This document shows, one piece after another, positions 17,120 through 25,297 of a stretch of 64,000 nt of DNA. Source of the DNA: Salinigranum salinum (GTDB lineage: Archaea > Halobacteriota > Halobacteria > Halobacteriales > Haloferacaceae). The stretch spans positions 124,001 through 188,000 of the forward strand of contig NZ_VTOJ01000002.1 in assembly GCF_009176545.1 (NCBI RefSeq). The letters are read 5' to 3'. The notes under the pieces were generated by a model. The model was given only the letters and a program-made list of their open reading frames with translations, searched no databases and was not told where the DNA came from. The position numbers were made by a program, and so were the translations under genes. Each line of letters opens with the position of its first letter. Within the stretch, counting starts at the first letter, position 1.

Positions 17120-17823
17120 GACGGCAGGACCTCTCGAGGCGTTCCGAGTTCTCTGACCACGCCGTCTTCTAGCGAGAGCACGGTATCTGCCAACCGTCTC
17201 GCCTGCGCTACGTCGTGAGTGACGATGACACAGGCGAGCCCTTCGTCGTTGATGACGTCCCGCAGGAGGCTTTCGACCTCCCTCTCCGTCTCCGTATCGA
17301 GGTTCGAGGTCGGTTCGTCGAGCAACAGTGCGTCCGGGTCGTTCACGAGCGTCCGTACCAGTCCGACGCGCTGAGCCTCGCCTCCGGATAACTCGCTCAC
17401 GTCTTTCAGCTTGTCGTCGAGAAGCTGAACCGAGGACAACAACTCGTGTACTCGTTCCTCGGGTATCGGTTCGTCTCTGAGCGCGGGTCCTCGAACGGCG
17501 TTCTTCCAGACGGTTTCCGGTATCAGCGCGGGGTTTTGAGGCACGAGGCCGATGCGTTGTCGCAAAACTCGTGGGGAGAGCTCGCGGTAGTCGACGCCAT
17601 CTACGTACACAGAACCTGCAGACGGCTCGTCGAGCCGGTTGAGCAGACGAAGGAAAGAAGACTTCCCCGCCCCGGAGGGCCCAACCACAGCCAGTACCTC
17701 TCCTCTCGAAACACTCACCGAAACCGAATCGACGACGGTCGTTCCGTCGACGACGCGAGTCAGGTCCACTGTCTCTAGCAACGGCGTCTCGTGTGAATCC
17801 GTGGCTGGTGTGTCGGTGTCCAT
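17116..17823 (-). CDS. fetA: FetA-type ABC transporter ATP-binding protein
   Basis: 235 aa from the ATG at 17823, chosen because the 35 upstream residues are not conserved-looking. Walker A GPSGAGKSS, signature LSGGEAQRV, Walker B ALLLDEPTSNLD, switch His in VIVTHD. It forms an ATPase/permease pair with the downstream FetB-like gene. Its place inside an oxidase/dehydrogenase island may reflect a need to handle metal or redox stress, but the link is only positional. Confidence 0.85.
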   Translation of the reverse strand: MDTDTPATDSHETPLLETVDLTRVVDGTTVVDSVSVSVSRGEVLAVVGPSGAGKSSFLRLLNRLDEPSAGSVYVDGVDYRELSPRVLRQRIGLVPQNPALIPETVWKNAVRGPALRDEPIPEERVHELLSSVQLLDDKLKDVSELSGGEAQRVGLVRTLVNDPDALLLDEPTSNLDTETEREVESLLRDVINDEGLACVIVTHDVAQARRLADTVLSLEDGVVRELGTPREVLPS

Positions 17824-17960
17824 CTGTGAGTGGGATCGCGACGCCGGAACCACCGCAGAACGTTCTCGGGACGTCCGGCACTCATCATTACGCGCAGCCG
17901 AGACTAAAACTACCGGTACCAGAGACAATCACCCAGTCGTCGCCTGTCGCCCAGAGGTGC

Positions 17961-18416
17961 TCACGAATCATCGGTCGTCCTAATTGTGAGCACGGGCCGC
18001 TCCGAATTCAACAGAATCGACTGCGTCGTACTTCCGAACATGGCTTTCCCGACCGGCGAACGTCCACGTCCCCCAATAACGAGATAGTCCGCGTCGAGTT
18101 CTTCAGCGATGGAACAGATTTGCGCCTCCGGTTTGCCGACTCGTCCCTCGACAGTGACTCGCTCCCGCTGTGTCTGGTCAAGGGTCGTCTCGACCATGCG
18201 CCTGGCGAAGTCCGCAGCACGTTCGGTCTCACCCGAAACACCAGTATCGGAGTACCCAGGTAACTCCCGCATTGTCTGGATGTGTTCTTCCATCGCCTCG
18301 TCAGGAATCACGTGGACCACGACAAGCGTCTCGTCGTACGCAGCCGCCAGGTCTGCGGCTGCCTCGATGACTCGTTTCGACGCCTCTTCTTCCCCAATTG
18401 CTGCTACTACGACCAT
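17961..18416 (-). CDS. universal stress protein, UspA family
   Basis: 151 aa single Usp domain. The ATP-binding motif G-x2-G-x9-G-S/T is visible as GGRGRSPVGKAMFGST (about 118-133), and VHVIPD follows the first strand-helix unit. These are soluble nucleotide-binding proteins with stress or regulatory roles, very numerous in haloarchaea. It is monocistronic and divergent from the second FAD oxidase. Confidence 0.9.
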   Translation of the reverse strand: MVVVAAIGEEEASKRVIEAAADLAAAYDETLVVVHVIPDEAMEEHIQTMRELPGYSDTGVSGETERAADFARRMVETTLDQTQRERVTVEGRVGKPEAQICSIAEELDADYLVIGGRGRSPVGKAMFGSTTQSILLNSERPVLTIRTTDDS

Positions 18417-18646
18417 AGCCCTGAGTTCTAAATCAAGAATAATAAAACACTACTAGAGACGCAGAAGCCAGCGGACCGATTCCGGTCTCGATGCGACAAA
18501 CAGCAGGTGAGAGGGGGGTGGTGTCCGGAGCAGCCCACTATCACGGTGGGAGTGCCGGCTACTCACCCAAGCTTTAAGATACTGTAGTCGGAACCGGTTA
18601 TGTGACTCAATAGCATGGGCTATCAAAACGGAAAGGTGCCTGTTCG

Positions 18647-19831
18647 ATGAGCGAAAATAGAGGTTACCACATCATCGGAGGGGGTATCGTCGGTGCGAGC
18701 ATTGCGTATCATCTCGGTCGTCGAACTGACGAACCGGTTCACGTTTACGAGAAAGGCCGATTAGCGAGTGAGACGACTAGGAAGTCGCTCGCGTTCTTCG
18801 GATTTTATGGCGACGAGACGCAGTATCGCATGAAGCAGTATGGGATGGAGCTGTACAACGGGTTTCTGTCGTCTCCACGCGCAGATCCCGGATACGTCAC
18901 TACTGGACTGCTCAACGTCTCGACCACCGAAGAGGGAGCGCGAGCGCTCCAAGAGGAGGTTGCCGAACGGAACGAACGTCTCGCCGACGCCAAGGGAACG
19001 GCTGTCGACACGTCACCGGTCGACTTCATCGCTCCGGACGACCTCAAACGGGCAGCCGTATTGCCATTTCTCGACACCGACGTTGTCACTGGGAGTGTGT
19101 TCAGGCCACAGGTCGGCTACTTTCGCCCGCGAGAGTTGGCACTCGAGTTCATCGAACGGGCTCGAGACGAAGGGGTGGTCTTCCACGAACACACTGCGGT
19201 CACCGATCTCACAGTCGAAGACGGTGTGCTGTCCGGGCTTTCGGTCGACGGTGAGTGGCGTCCAGCAGATGAGGTGATCTCTGCGGCCGGGCCCTGGAAC
19301 CCACGGGTCGCGGCGATGGCTGGCGTCGACTTACCGGTCAAGCACACCCTCGCACCGGTGCTTGAACTGAAGCCAAAGGAACCGATTCCGTACACGCTTC
19401 CGTGGATTACACACCGAGAGTCCGGGTTCTCCATTCGTCGGAACGCTGATGGACGTGTACTGATGACCAACCATCCGCCGGGTGGGTACGAGGAGGCGAC
19501 GGAGTACGACCCTGAGACCGTCGACGACTCGTTCCCGCCGGATCTACAGAGTCGCGGTCTTGAGGTACTCGAATCGCTGCTCCCGACCGTCGAGACGTTC
19601 GACGTCGTCGACGAGCGCGTGGGAATCCGCTCATCGACGCCGGATAAGAATCCGATCGTTGGCTGGACGCGCGTCGATGGCTTCTCTGTCGCGGCGTTCA
19701 GTACTTCGGGGATCCAACTCGCTCCGGCGACGGGGAACGTAATCGCCGATCAGCTCATTGACGACGACCCGTCCGAGTTCTACGAGGGACTCTCGGTCAG
19801 TCGCTTCGAGTCGTATGTAGACCACAAATAA
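18647..19831 (+). CDS. FAD-dependent amino acid oxidase/dehydrogenase, DAO family (copy 2)
   Basis: 394 aa, colinear with the protein encoded at 8073. It has GGGIVG (11-16) for FAD, GFYGDETQYRMKQYGMELYN, the AGPWNPRVA segment, and the C-terminal TPDKNPIVGWT and STSGIQLAPATG. The ATG at 18647 is preceded by GGAAAGGTG. The opine-type dehydrogenase gene follows after 114 bp. The two DAO copies probably act on related substrates or on the two directions of one pathway. Specificity cannot be read from sequence. Confidence 0.87.
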   Translation: MSENRGYHIIGGGIVGASIAYHLGRRTDEPVHVYEKGRLASETTRKSLAFFGFYGDETQYRMKQYGMELYNGFLSSPRADPGYVTTGLLNVSTTEEGARALQEEVAERNERLADAKGTAVDTSPVDFIAPDDLKRAAVLPFLDTDVVTGSVFRPQVGYFRPRELALEFIERARDEGVVFHEHTAVTDLTVEDGVLSGLSVDGEWRPADEVISAAGPWNPRVAAMAGVDLPVKHTLAPVLELKPKEPIPYTLPWITHRESGFSIRRNADGRVLMTNHPPGGYEEATEYDPETVDDSFPPDLQSRGLEVLESLLPTVETFDVVDERVGIRSSTPDKNPIVGWTRVDGFSVAAFSTSGIQLAPATGNVIADQLIDDDPSEFYEGLSVSRFESYVDHK

Positions 19832-19910
19832 CTGTCCTTCCCACGAATCAGCGAGATCAACAAGCAGACCGTTAGCGCCGCAAAATTTTATTTTATTTTA
19901 TGATGGGGGC

Positions 19911-19922
19911 GAAAATATTAAG
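19911..19922 (+). promoter_or_regulatory. promoter of the opine-type dehydrogenase gene
   Basis: An A/T-rich tract (19880-19925) contains GCGAAAATATTAAG, a good BRE/TATA with its centre about 29 nt before the ATG at 19946. This predicts a leaderless transcript, so this gene can be transcribed apart from the oxidase upstream. Confidence 0.45.
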
Positions 19923-19945
19923 ATAATGAGTCTCAAGTAGGTAAT

Positions 19946-21058
19946 ATGGGACAGAAAATCACAGTCCTTGGTGCAGGTGCTGGGGGTCTCACGACGACCG
20001 CTGACCTCACACTCCAGGGTCACGATGTGACACTATTCGAGCTGCCGAAGTTCGAGTCGAATCTCGATGCGATTCGGAAAAACGGCGGTATCGATATCAC
20101 GGGCGCCGCAAGCGAAGGTCACGCAGAGCCGACCACGATCACGTCGGACCCTGAAGAGGCGGTAGCGGATGCTGAGCTCGTTATTCAGGTAGTCCCGAAC
20201 TTCGCGTTCGAGCCGTTTGCCGAAGCTGTCGGCCCGTACCTCGAGGAGGGACAGGCGTTCGTCCTCCTCTCAGCTAACACCATGAGCGCGCTCGAGTATC
20301 GTGAGATACTCAAGAATGTGGGTGCCGAGGAGGTTCGACTTGGGGAGACACCCTCACTTGCGTATGCGGTGCGAAAGACCAGTCCAAGCGGCGTTAACGT
20401 TCTCGGGATCAAACGTGAGCTGTCAGTTGCTGGGGTTCCATCGAAGCACTCATCGCAGCTCGCAGAGTTACTCGACGAGGTATTCCCGTTCACGATCACT
20501 GCAGCCGAGAACGTCCTGGAGACGAGCCTCTTCAACGCGAATCCGGTGATCCACCCCGTTGGAGCGCTGCTGAACGCTGGTGAGATTGAGTCGCCTGAGG
20601 ACGAGTATTACCTCTATCAGAACGTTACCGACTCTATCGGTCGGGTGATGTCGAAAGTCGATGAGGAACGAATACGACTCGGCGAAGCGCTCGGATTGGA
20701 GGTGAAGACGGTCGGTGAACTCTTTCACGACTGGTATGGTATCGGTGAGCACGAGTTCTACGCGACGACTGTCAACTCTCTCCGAACGAGCTCGATCCAC
20801 GGTCCGATTCAGGGGCCAGACTCTCTCGACCATCGGTACGTGACTGAAGACGTCCCATACGGTCTCGTTCCACTCTCTGAGATGGGGTCGGCCTGTGGTG
20901 TAGAGACACCGACAATCGACTCACTGATCCAGCTCGCCGAAGATATGCACCATACTGATTATCGCGAAGAGGGTCGAACACTTGCGGACTGCGGCGTCGC
21001 TGACACTGACCGAGAAGCCCTCCTGAGCGTCGTAACCCGTCAGAACGTTCACGCGTAG
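19946..21058 (+). CDS. octopine/nopaline-type opine dehydrogenase family protein
   Basis: 370 aa. N-terminal Rossmann domain with GAGAGG (9-14) after KITVL. A C-terminal octopine-dehydrogenase domain contains NPVIHPVGALLNAGEIE, whose H203 corresponds to the catalytic histidine of the family, and later HDWYGIG. The family joins or splits an amino acid and a 2-oxoacid through a secondary amine using NAD(P)H. It sits between a DAO oxidase and an ornithine cyclodeaminase-family gene, and those three types recur in bacterial opine metabolism. Direction (synthesis or breakdown) and substrate are unknown. Related families include ketopantoate reductases, but the His region favours opine dehydrogenase. 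Confidence 0.82.
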   Translation: MGQKITVLGAGAGGLTTTADLTLQGHDVTLFELPKFESNLDAIRKNGGIDITGAASEGHAEPTTITSDPEEAVADAELVIQVVPNFAFEPFAEAVGPYLEEGQAFVLLSANTMSALEYREILKNVGAEEVRLGETPSLAYAVRKTSPSGVNVLGIKRELSVAGVPSKHSSQLAELLDEVFPFTITAAENVLETSLFNANPVIHPVGALLNAGEIESPEDEYYLYQNVTDSIGRVMSKVDEERIRLGEALGLEVKTVGELFHDWYGIGEHEFYATTVNSLRTSSIHGPIQGPDSLDHRYVTEDVPYGLVPLSEMGSACGVETPTIDSLIQLAEDMHHTDYREEGRTLADCGVADTDREALLSVVTRQNVHA

Positions 21059-21230
21059 GTTATCGACACGCCCGGCTACCGAAACGACCGTCCGAGTCGA
21101 TTCCGAGTCAGACCTGACTGCACCGTTCGACGATGGAATTGCTTGTCAGGAACGTGAACGGAAAATCACAGCACGATGCGTACCGACCGCCAACTACCCC
21201 TTCCCGATGAAACCAGCCAAAACCCCAACT

Positions 21231-22244
21231 ATGAGCATGACAGACGACCCGACAGTATGGAGCAGCGCCCAGACGACCATGATTTCGAGCCGTGAGGTTG
21301 AAGAACACCTCCAGATGGCTGACCTCGTCCCGGCAGTCGAGGCAGCCTTTGCTGCCTACGAGAACGGGACTGCACAGATGCCCCCGAAATCGTACATCGA
21401 CCTGCCCCGCTACAACGGTGATTTTCGCTCGATGCCCGCGTATCTCGAGACTGATGAGTGGGAGGCCGCTGGCATCAAATGGGTGAACGTCCACCCAGAC
21501 AATCCAGAACGGTTCGATCTTCCGACGGTCATGGGAACGTTCGTGTACACCGATCCGGAAAGTGGGTATCCTCTCTCGGTGATGGACGCGACAACGCTAA
21601 CGATGAAGCGAACGGGAGCTGCAGCGGCAGTCGCGACCGACCACCTCGCCGTTTCGGATGCCTCGTCGCTTGGTATCGTTGGAGCGGGTGTTCAGTCGTA
21701 CGCTCAGCTTGAAGCCATCGCCGAAGTCAGGCCAATCGAAACGGTCGTTATCAGTGATCTTGACGACGATCGGCTACAACGATTCGTCGAAACCTTCGAA
21801 TCAGAGTTCGATGTCAGCACCGGGACGATCTCGGAGGCTGCGTCGTGCGATGTACTCTCAACGGTAACACCGGTTGAGTCACCTATCGTTTCGAATGACG
21901 ACCTCGGTGACTCCACTCATGTCAACGCGATGGGGGCAGATGCCGAGGGAAAACAGGAACTAGAGACGGATATTGTACGCGACGCGTATCTCGTCATCGA
22001 CGACTTCGACCAGACCACACATTCTGGCGAAATCAACGTACCGTGGAACACGGAGGTGATCGACGAGACCGATATCGACGCAGAGCTTGGTGCGATTGTG
22101 GTTAGTGAGTCTCCCAACGGTGACGTCAGATCCCAGCCCACGGTGTTTGACTCGACAGGATTGGCTATCCAAGATGTCGCTGCTGCGCGGGTTGTCTATC
22201 AGGCCCTCGACGGTATCGGTAGGCAATTCGACCTGACGTCCTGA
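21231..22244 (+). CDS. ornithine cyclodeaminase / mu-crystallin family protein
   Basis: About 337 aa from the ATG at 21231; in-frame ATGs at 21207 and 21237 are alternatives. Landmarks are the substrate-binding segment around MKRTGAAAAVATDHLA, the NAD-binding motif GIVGAGVQS, and NAMGADAEGKQEL. Members convert ornithine to proline with ammonia loss (OCD), act as archaeal alanine dehydrogenases, or reduce cyclic imines. It follows the opine-type dehydrogenase by 172 bp on the same strand. In Agrobacterium octopine/nopaline regions an OCD processes the ornithine released from the opine, so a similar role is possible here but not shown. Confidence 0.82.
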   Translation: MSMTDDPTVWSSAQTTMISSREVEEHLQMADLVPAVEAAFAAYENGTAQMPPKSYIDLPRYNGDFRSMPAYLETDEWEAAGIKWVNVHPDNPERFDLPTVMGTFVYTDPESGYPLSVMDATTLTMKRTGAAAAVATDHLAVSDASSLGIVGAGVQSYAQLEAIAEVRPIETVVISDLDDDRLQRFVETFESEFDVSTGTISEAASCDVLSTVTPVESPIVSNDDLGDSTHVNAMGADAEGKQELETDIVRDAYLVIDDFDQTTHSGEINVPWNTEVIDETDIDAELGAIVVSESPNGDVRSQPTVFDSTGLAIQDVAAARVVYQALDGIGRQFDLTS

Positions 22245-22439
22245 CTCTCGATACGAACTGTCCGTGGAGATGTGAGTGCCAGATCGCGTTCGGTTCGCGA
22301 GTCAGGCTCCGACTCGAATCGGAAGCCCGCCTCGGTGCTCTGTGAAGTTCGAGACCGGGCTTGAGAGAAACCAGTGCTGTTCAGCTCTGTGGGAACTTGT
22401 CTCTGAAATCGACGGCCTCTGTGGCTTTTTGCCGAAGGG

Positions 22440-23261
22440 TTAGAACAGCCCGACGATGAACCCAAGTCCCATCACAGTAAGGACTACCCCGGAGAACACC
22501 GGAAGATACGGAGTGTACTGTTCGACTTTCTCTTGGGAATGTTGGTATCCAGCGATCAGCAGCATGGTCAGTGTGACGATTCCAATGATAACCGTAAGTG
22601 CGTATGCACTCATCAATTCGAGGCAGTAGTTCGAACCGGCACAGAGTGCGATTATCTCGAACTCCTCCTCGTGAGCGAATCCGAGGAGGAAAGCGAACCA
22701 CGCAATCCCGAGGAGTCCACGGTCGGCTGTTCTGTCGAGGTCCCCGTGGGAGTGATCACCAACGAACGGAACGATCTCTTTAATGCGTGAGACGATTCCG
22801 CGATCATCATCCGAGTGGCCGTGGTGGTCATGGTCGTGTCCGTGGTGGTCATGGTCGTGTCCGTGGTCGTGGTCGTGGTCATGGTCGTGGTCATGGTCGT
22901 GGCCGTGTCCGTGGGAGTGACCATGACGGTACTCACGAACGCCAAGGAAAATTAGCAGTATTCCAGCCACGATGCTGACCGGCCCACCGATTTGAATTCC
23001 CCCGAGTACCGAAAGCGGTTGGTTGATCTGTGTCAGGTTGAAGTACCCTTTTGCATAGAAGAACACTGCGACCATCGCAATACTGCTGATGAGGTGTCCG
23101 ACTCCGAGGATGAAACTCGCCGCAAACCCGTATATCCATTTGTTCGTTTGATCAAGCGCATACGAGGCAGCGACAGGCCACCCGTGGCCTGGCTCGATAC
23201 CGTGAATAGCGCCGAGCACGAGTGCCCCAACCAGCAGTCCGAGCGCATCTCCGTGTAGCAT
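22440..23261 (-). CDS. NicO/RcnA-type nickel/cobalt transporter with His-rich loop
   Basis: 273 aa from the ATG at 23261 with about six membrane spans. The first helix carries HGIEPGHGW (H20, H26), the RcnA/NicO-type metal signature. A cytoplasmic loop (about 115-160) is a run of His-Asp/Gly repeats that would bind metal. RcnA-type proteins export Ni/Co; other NicO members import. The direction is unresolved. It is divergent from nikR at 23368, so it is very likely nickel-regulated by that protein. Confidence 0.85.
   Translation of the reverse strand: MLHGDALGLLVGALVLGAIHGIEPGHGWPVAASYALDQTNKWIYGFAASFILGVGHLISSIAMVAVFFYAKGYFNLTQINQPLSVLGGIQIGGPVSIVAGILLIFLGVREYRHGHSHGHGHDHDHDHDHDHDHGHDHDHHGHDHDHHGHSDDDRGIVSRIKEIVPFVGDHSHGDLDRTADRGLLGIAWFAFLLGFAHEEEFEIIALCAGSNYCLELMSAYALTVIIGIVTLTMLLIAGYQHSQEKVEQYTPYLPVFSGVVLTVMGLGFIVGLF
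22816..22915 (-). repeat. simple repeat encoding the His/Asp/Gly loop
   Basis: Short imperfect repeats of the form GGTCATGGTCGTG/GTCCGTG on the plus strand, encoding alternating His, Asp and Gly on the minus strand in the transporter loop. Prone to expansion and contraction. Confidence 0.8.
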
Positions 23262-23293
23262 GGTCGTACTACTGAATCTGAGAGATGAGTGAA

Positions 23294-23305
23294 TAACAGT
23301 TGTTA
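23294..23305. promoter_or_regulatory. candidate operator between transporter and nikR
   Basis: TAACA-GT-TGTTA, an inverted repeat midway in the 106-bp divergent interval. NikR binds palindromes in such intervals in other prokaryotes. This sequence is not the E. coli GTATGA form, so the assignment rests on location and symmetry. Confidence 0.35.
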
Positions 23306-23367
23306 ATACCCAAACCGGTGTCCGGTCATACGCAGGACTCTTCAGGAGCCGCGATGACGTGTAGCTA

Positions 23368-23763
23368 ATGCGAACGAGCTTCAACATTCCAGACGAGTTG
23401 GTCGAAGAGTTTGACCGGGTCTGGCAAGACGAAGGACTTGACAACCGCTCACGAGCGGTGAGGGAGGCGATGCAAGAGTACATCGAGGCCCACTCACGGC
23501 TTGAAGAGTTGACCGGAAACGTAGTTGCACTCATTGCGTTCGACTACCGTCATCATGAGGTAATCGAAGAGTTACATTCTGTTCAACACGGTTATCAAGA
23601 CGTCATACTCAACACAAGCCACACGCATCACGGGGACTGGTGTCTCGAATCATTGTTTTGCCGAGGAACCGTCGGGCGGGTCCGTAGACTCAGCTATCAG
23701 CTACGAGACTTCGATGGGGTACACCGGGTGAAGCTCATGGTTCTCCGTGACGACGAGCAGTGA
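23368..23763 (+). CDS. nikR: NikR nickel-responsive repressor
   Basis: 131 aa, full length. N-terminal ribbon-helix-helix (MRTSFNIPDELVEEFDRV; NRSRAVREAM) is followed by the ACT-like nickel-binding domain. All four high-affinity nickel ligands can be placed: H74, H85, H87 and C92 (E. coli H76, H87, H89, C95), in QHGYQDVILNTSHTHHGDWCLE. It represses nickel transport genes when nickel-loaded. It is divergent from the NicO-type transporter at 22440-23261, which is its obvious target. Confidence 0.93.
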   Translation: MRTSFNIPDELVEEFDRVWQDEGLDNRSRAVREAMQEYIEAHSRLEELTGNVVALIAFDYRHHEVIEELHSVQHGYQDVILNTSHTHHGDWCLESLFCRGTVGRVRRLSYQLRDFDGVHRVKLMVLRDDEQ

Positions 23764-23804
23764 ACTCCTTTCCGGACGCTCTTGTGGCGTAGATTGTTGG
23801 TGAA

Positions 23805-24041
23805 TTAGAGTGCAGTTTCGAGGATGGTTCTCAGAGCTTCTTGACCTGGTTTTTCGAACACATCACGGTGGAGCAGAAACGCTCGAAGATACGGTGTGAG
23901 TCTGTCGTTCGAGACGCCTCAATATCGACTCGGTCGACACTTGGCGTACTCGTCCACTAAATTACTGAAGAATTGCTTGCATTTCCTTTCGGTTTCTGTG
24001 AGCGATCCGTCGGTGATTTCTCGTTCCCAGTCATTCGACCA
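23805..24041 (-). pseudogene. truncated gene fragment abutting the IS
   Basis: Reading leftwards from about 24041 there is one open frame with a natural stop (TAA) at 23807-23805. It has one internal TGA after SRY (about 23920). The translation is clearly protein-like (FFSNLVDEYAKCRPSRY, then NDRLTPYLRAFLLHRDVFE, then ILETAL at the end). The 5' part is missing exactly where the transposase element begins. This looks like the C-terminal remnant of a gene broken by the insertion and since decayed. The family is not recognised. Confidence 0.55.
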
Positions 24042-24726
24042 TCGTGTTTAATTAAGCGAATTATGCCAGACTACGAAGGATTGCAGCCACGATTCCGCGG
24101 TCGGCAGCTGCGCGTTCGAGAACATATTTGAAAACAAATATTTTCTGCGTTTTACCTCACAAAAGACACGTTCGATAGCGCTTCGATTTCCACGGTGGCA
24201 CACGCGAAATCAGAGGCCGAGTCGATCGAGTGCAGCGTTGAGATGGGCGGCGTCATCGACGAGAAGCGTGACGTCCGACGGCTGCTGTTTCTCTCGAAGT
24301 TCGCGAAGAAACAGCACGGTAAGTTGCGTTGTCCGCGTCTGAAACAGCCGAACGTGGAGAAATTGATTCGTCTCGGGATCGACCGCCACAAACAGCCAGT
24401 GACACTGGCCGTTGACGCGAATCATCGTCTCGTCAACCGCAATCTAATTCGATTCGACGTCGCTGTCGGGCTGTAGACCGGCTTTCTGTACCCAGTCGTG
24501 AATCGCCGTTCGACTTCGCTCGACACCCAACTACTCAAGATGTTGTTTGGTATTCGAGAGTGATAAATCCGCGAAACGGAGCTGAATACCCACTTGAATT
24601 GCGGACTCGGGTGTCCGCTGTCACTCCACAAACTCCAATTCGATCCAATCGACATTTCGGCTGAGGCGGTCGATTTCTCGCATAAGGCAGTCAGAAATTG
24701 ACCGCCTCGTTCCTAGCTTAACACGA
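24042..24726 (-). mobile_element. degenerate IS6-type insertion sequence
   Basis: A roughly 685-bp element containing one dead transposase frame. The ends read TCGTGTTTA (24042-24050) and its near inverted copy TTAACACGA (24718-24726), plausible terminal inverted repeats. No target-site duplication is visible in the 8 bp flanking each end, in line with decay or rearrangement. Confidence 0.6.
24048..24683 (-). pseudogene. IS6-family transposase, four in-frame stops
   Basis: 212 codons from ATG 24683 to TAA 24048, the normal length for haloarchaeal IS6 (ISH14-like) transposases, and no frameshift. Recognisable parts are SRNVDWIELEFVE, a HTH-like SRTAIHDWVQKAGL, the first catalytic Asp in IAVDETMIRVNG, WLFVAVDPETNQFLHVRLF, the second Asp in LLVDDA, and the Glu in AIERVF, followed by AESWLQSFVVWHN. 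Nonsense codons lie at about codons 21 (TGA), 51 (TAG), 80 (TAG) and 158 (TGA). The DDE residues remain readable, so inactivation was by point mutation. Confidence 0.85.
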
Positions 24727-24779
24727 CCGGCCAGCTTCGCCGGAAAGCTTTCCCGCTCGTCCATCGCGACCAGCTGTAG

Positions 24780-25097
24780 ATGGCGACTCGATACGCTGAT
24801 ACTACTCTGGATGTCGATGCTGATCGATGGTACTACACGAAGTTCAGTGTTGAGCGGTATCGACAAACAGTTGAATGGGAGAGTGTCAAGAAACCCTTCG
24901 ACCAGACCGCAGAGGCTGTCCGAGCCCTTCTGGAGGCATATCAGTCGGCGGGAGTGTTCGGAGATGCAGAGCTGACGGCGCTGAAGTCGACGACGCTGAA
25001 GTCGGTCCAATTCCCCGTGGGGAGCCGGTGCCGACGCCGACGACTGCAAGGGCAGAAATCGGGGAAGGACAGTCCAAGTGGCCCATTGGAACTGTAG
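24780..25097 (+). pseudogene. orphan coding fragment, probably frameshifted
   Basis: An ATG at 24780 opens a frame whose first ~70 residues look real (acidic; WYYTKFSVERYRQTVEWES; AVRALLEAYQSAGVFGDAEL). It then turns Arg-rich after ALKST. In the neighbouring frame the sequence just downstream (to about 25130) becomes protein-like again (DDAEVGPIPRGEPVP; KWPIGTVAPTAVE), which suggests a frameshift near 24990. No family is recognised. It sits just right of the dead IS, in a decayed zone. Confidence 0.3.
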
Positions 25098-25297
25098 CTC
25101 CAACCGCTGTAGAGGACTCTGGCGCGAAGAGATCGATGGTTCGGCTCACAGTCACGGTTCCGGGGGTCCAAGGAGATATGTGAAACTATCACTTATCTCG
25201 CTAGACGATGGCCGTCGAGGAGGTACTGTTGCCATAGCTTCTGGATCGTCAGCCGACGTGGACGGACGTACTGGCTGGTGTATTCGCCGTCGTCTGG

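Noticed and set aside
18580..18646. Fourth copy of the IclR motif upstream of the second oxidase
   Set aside because: Only a half-site-like CTATCAAAAC is present and the left arm does not match, so it was not counted.
22816..22915. CRISPR-like or minisatellite array
   Set aside because: The short repeats are inside a reading frame and encode the His/Asp/Gly loop of the nickel transporter; there are no unique spacers.
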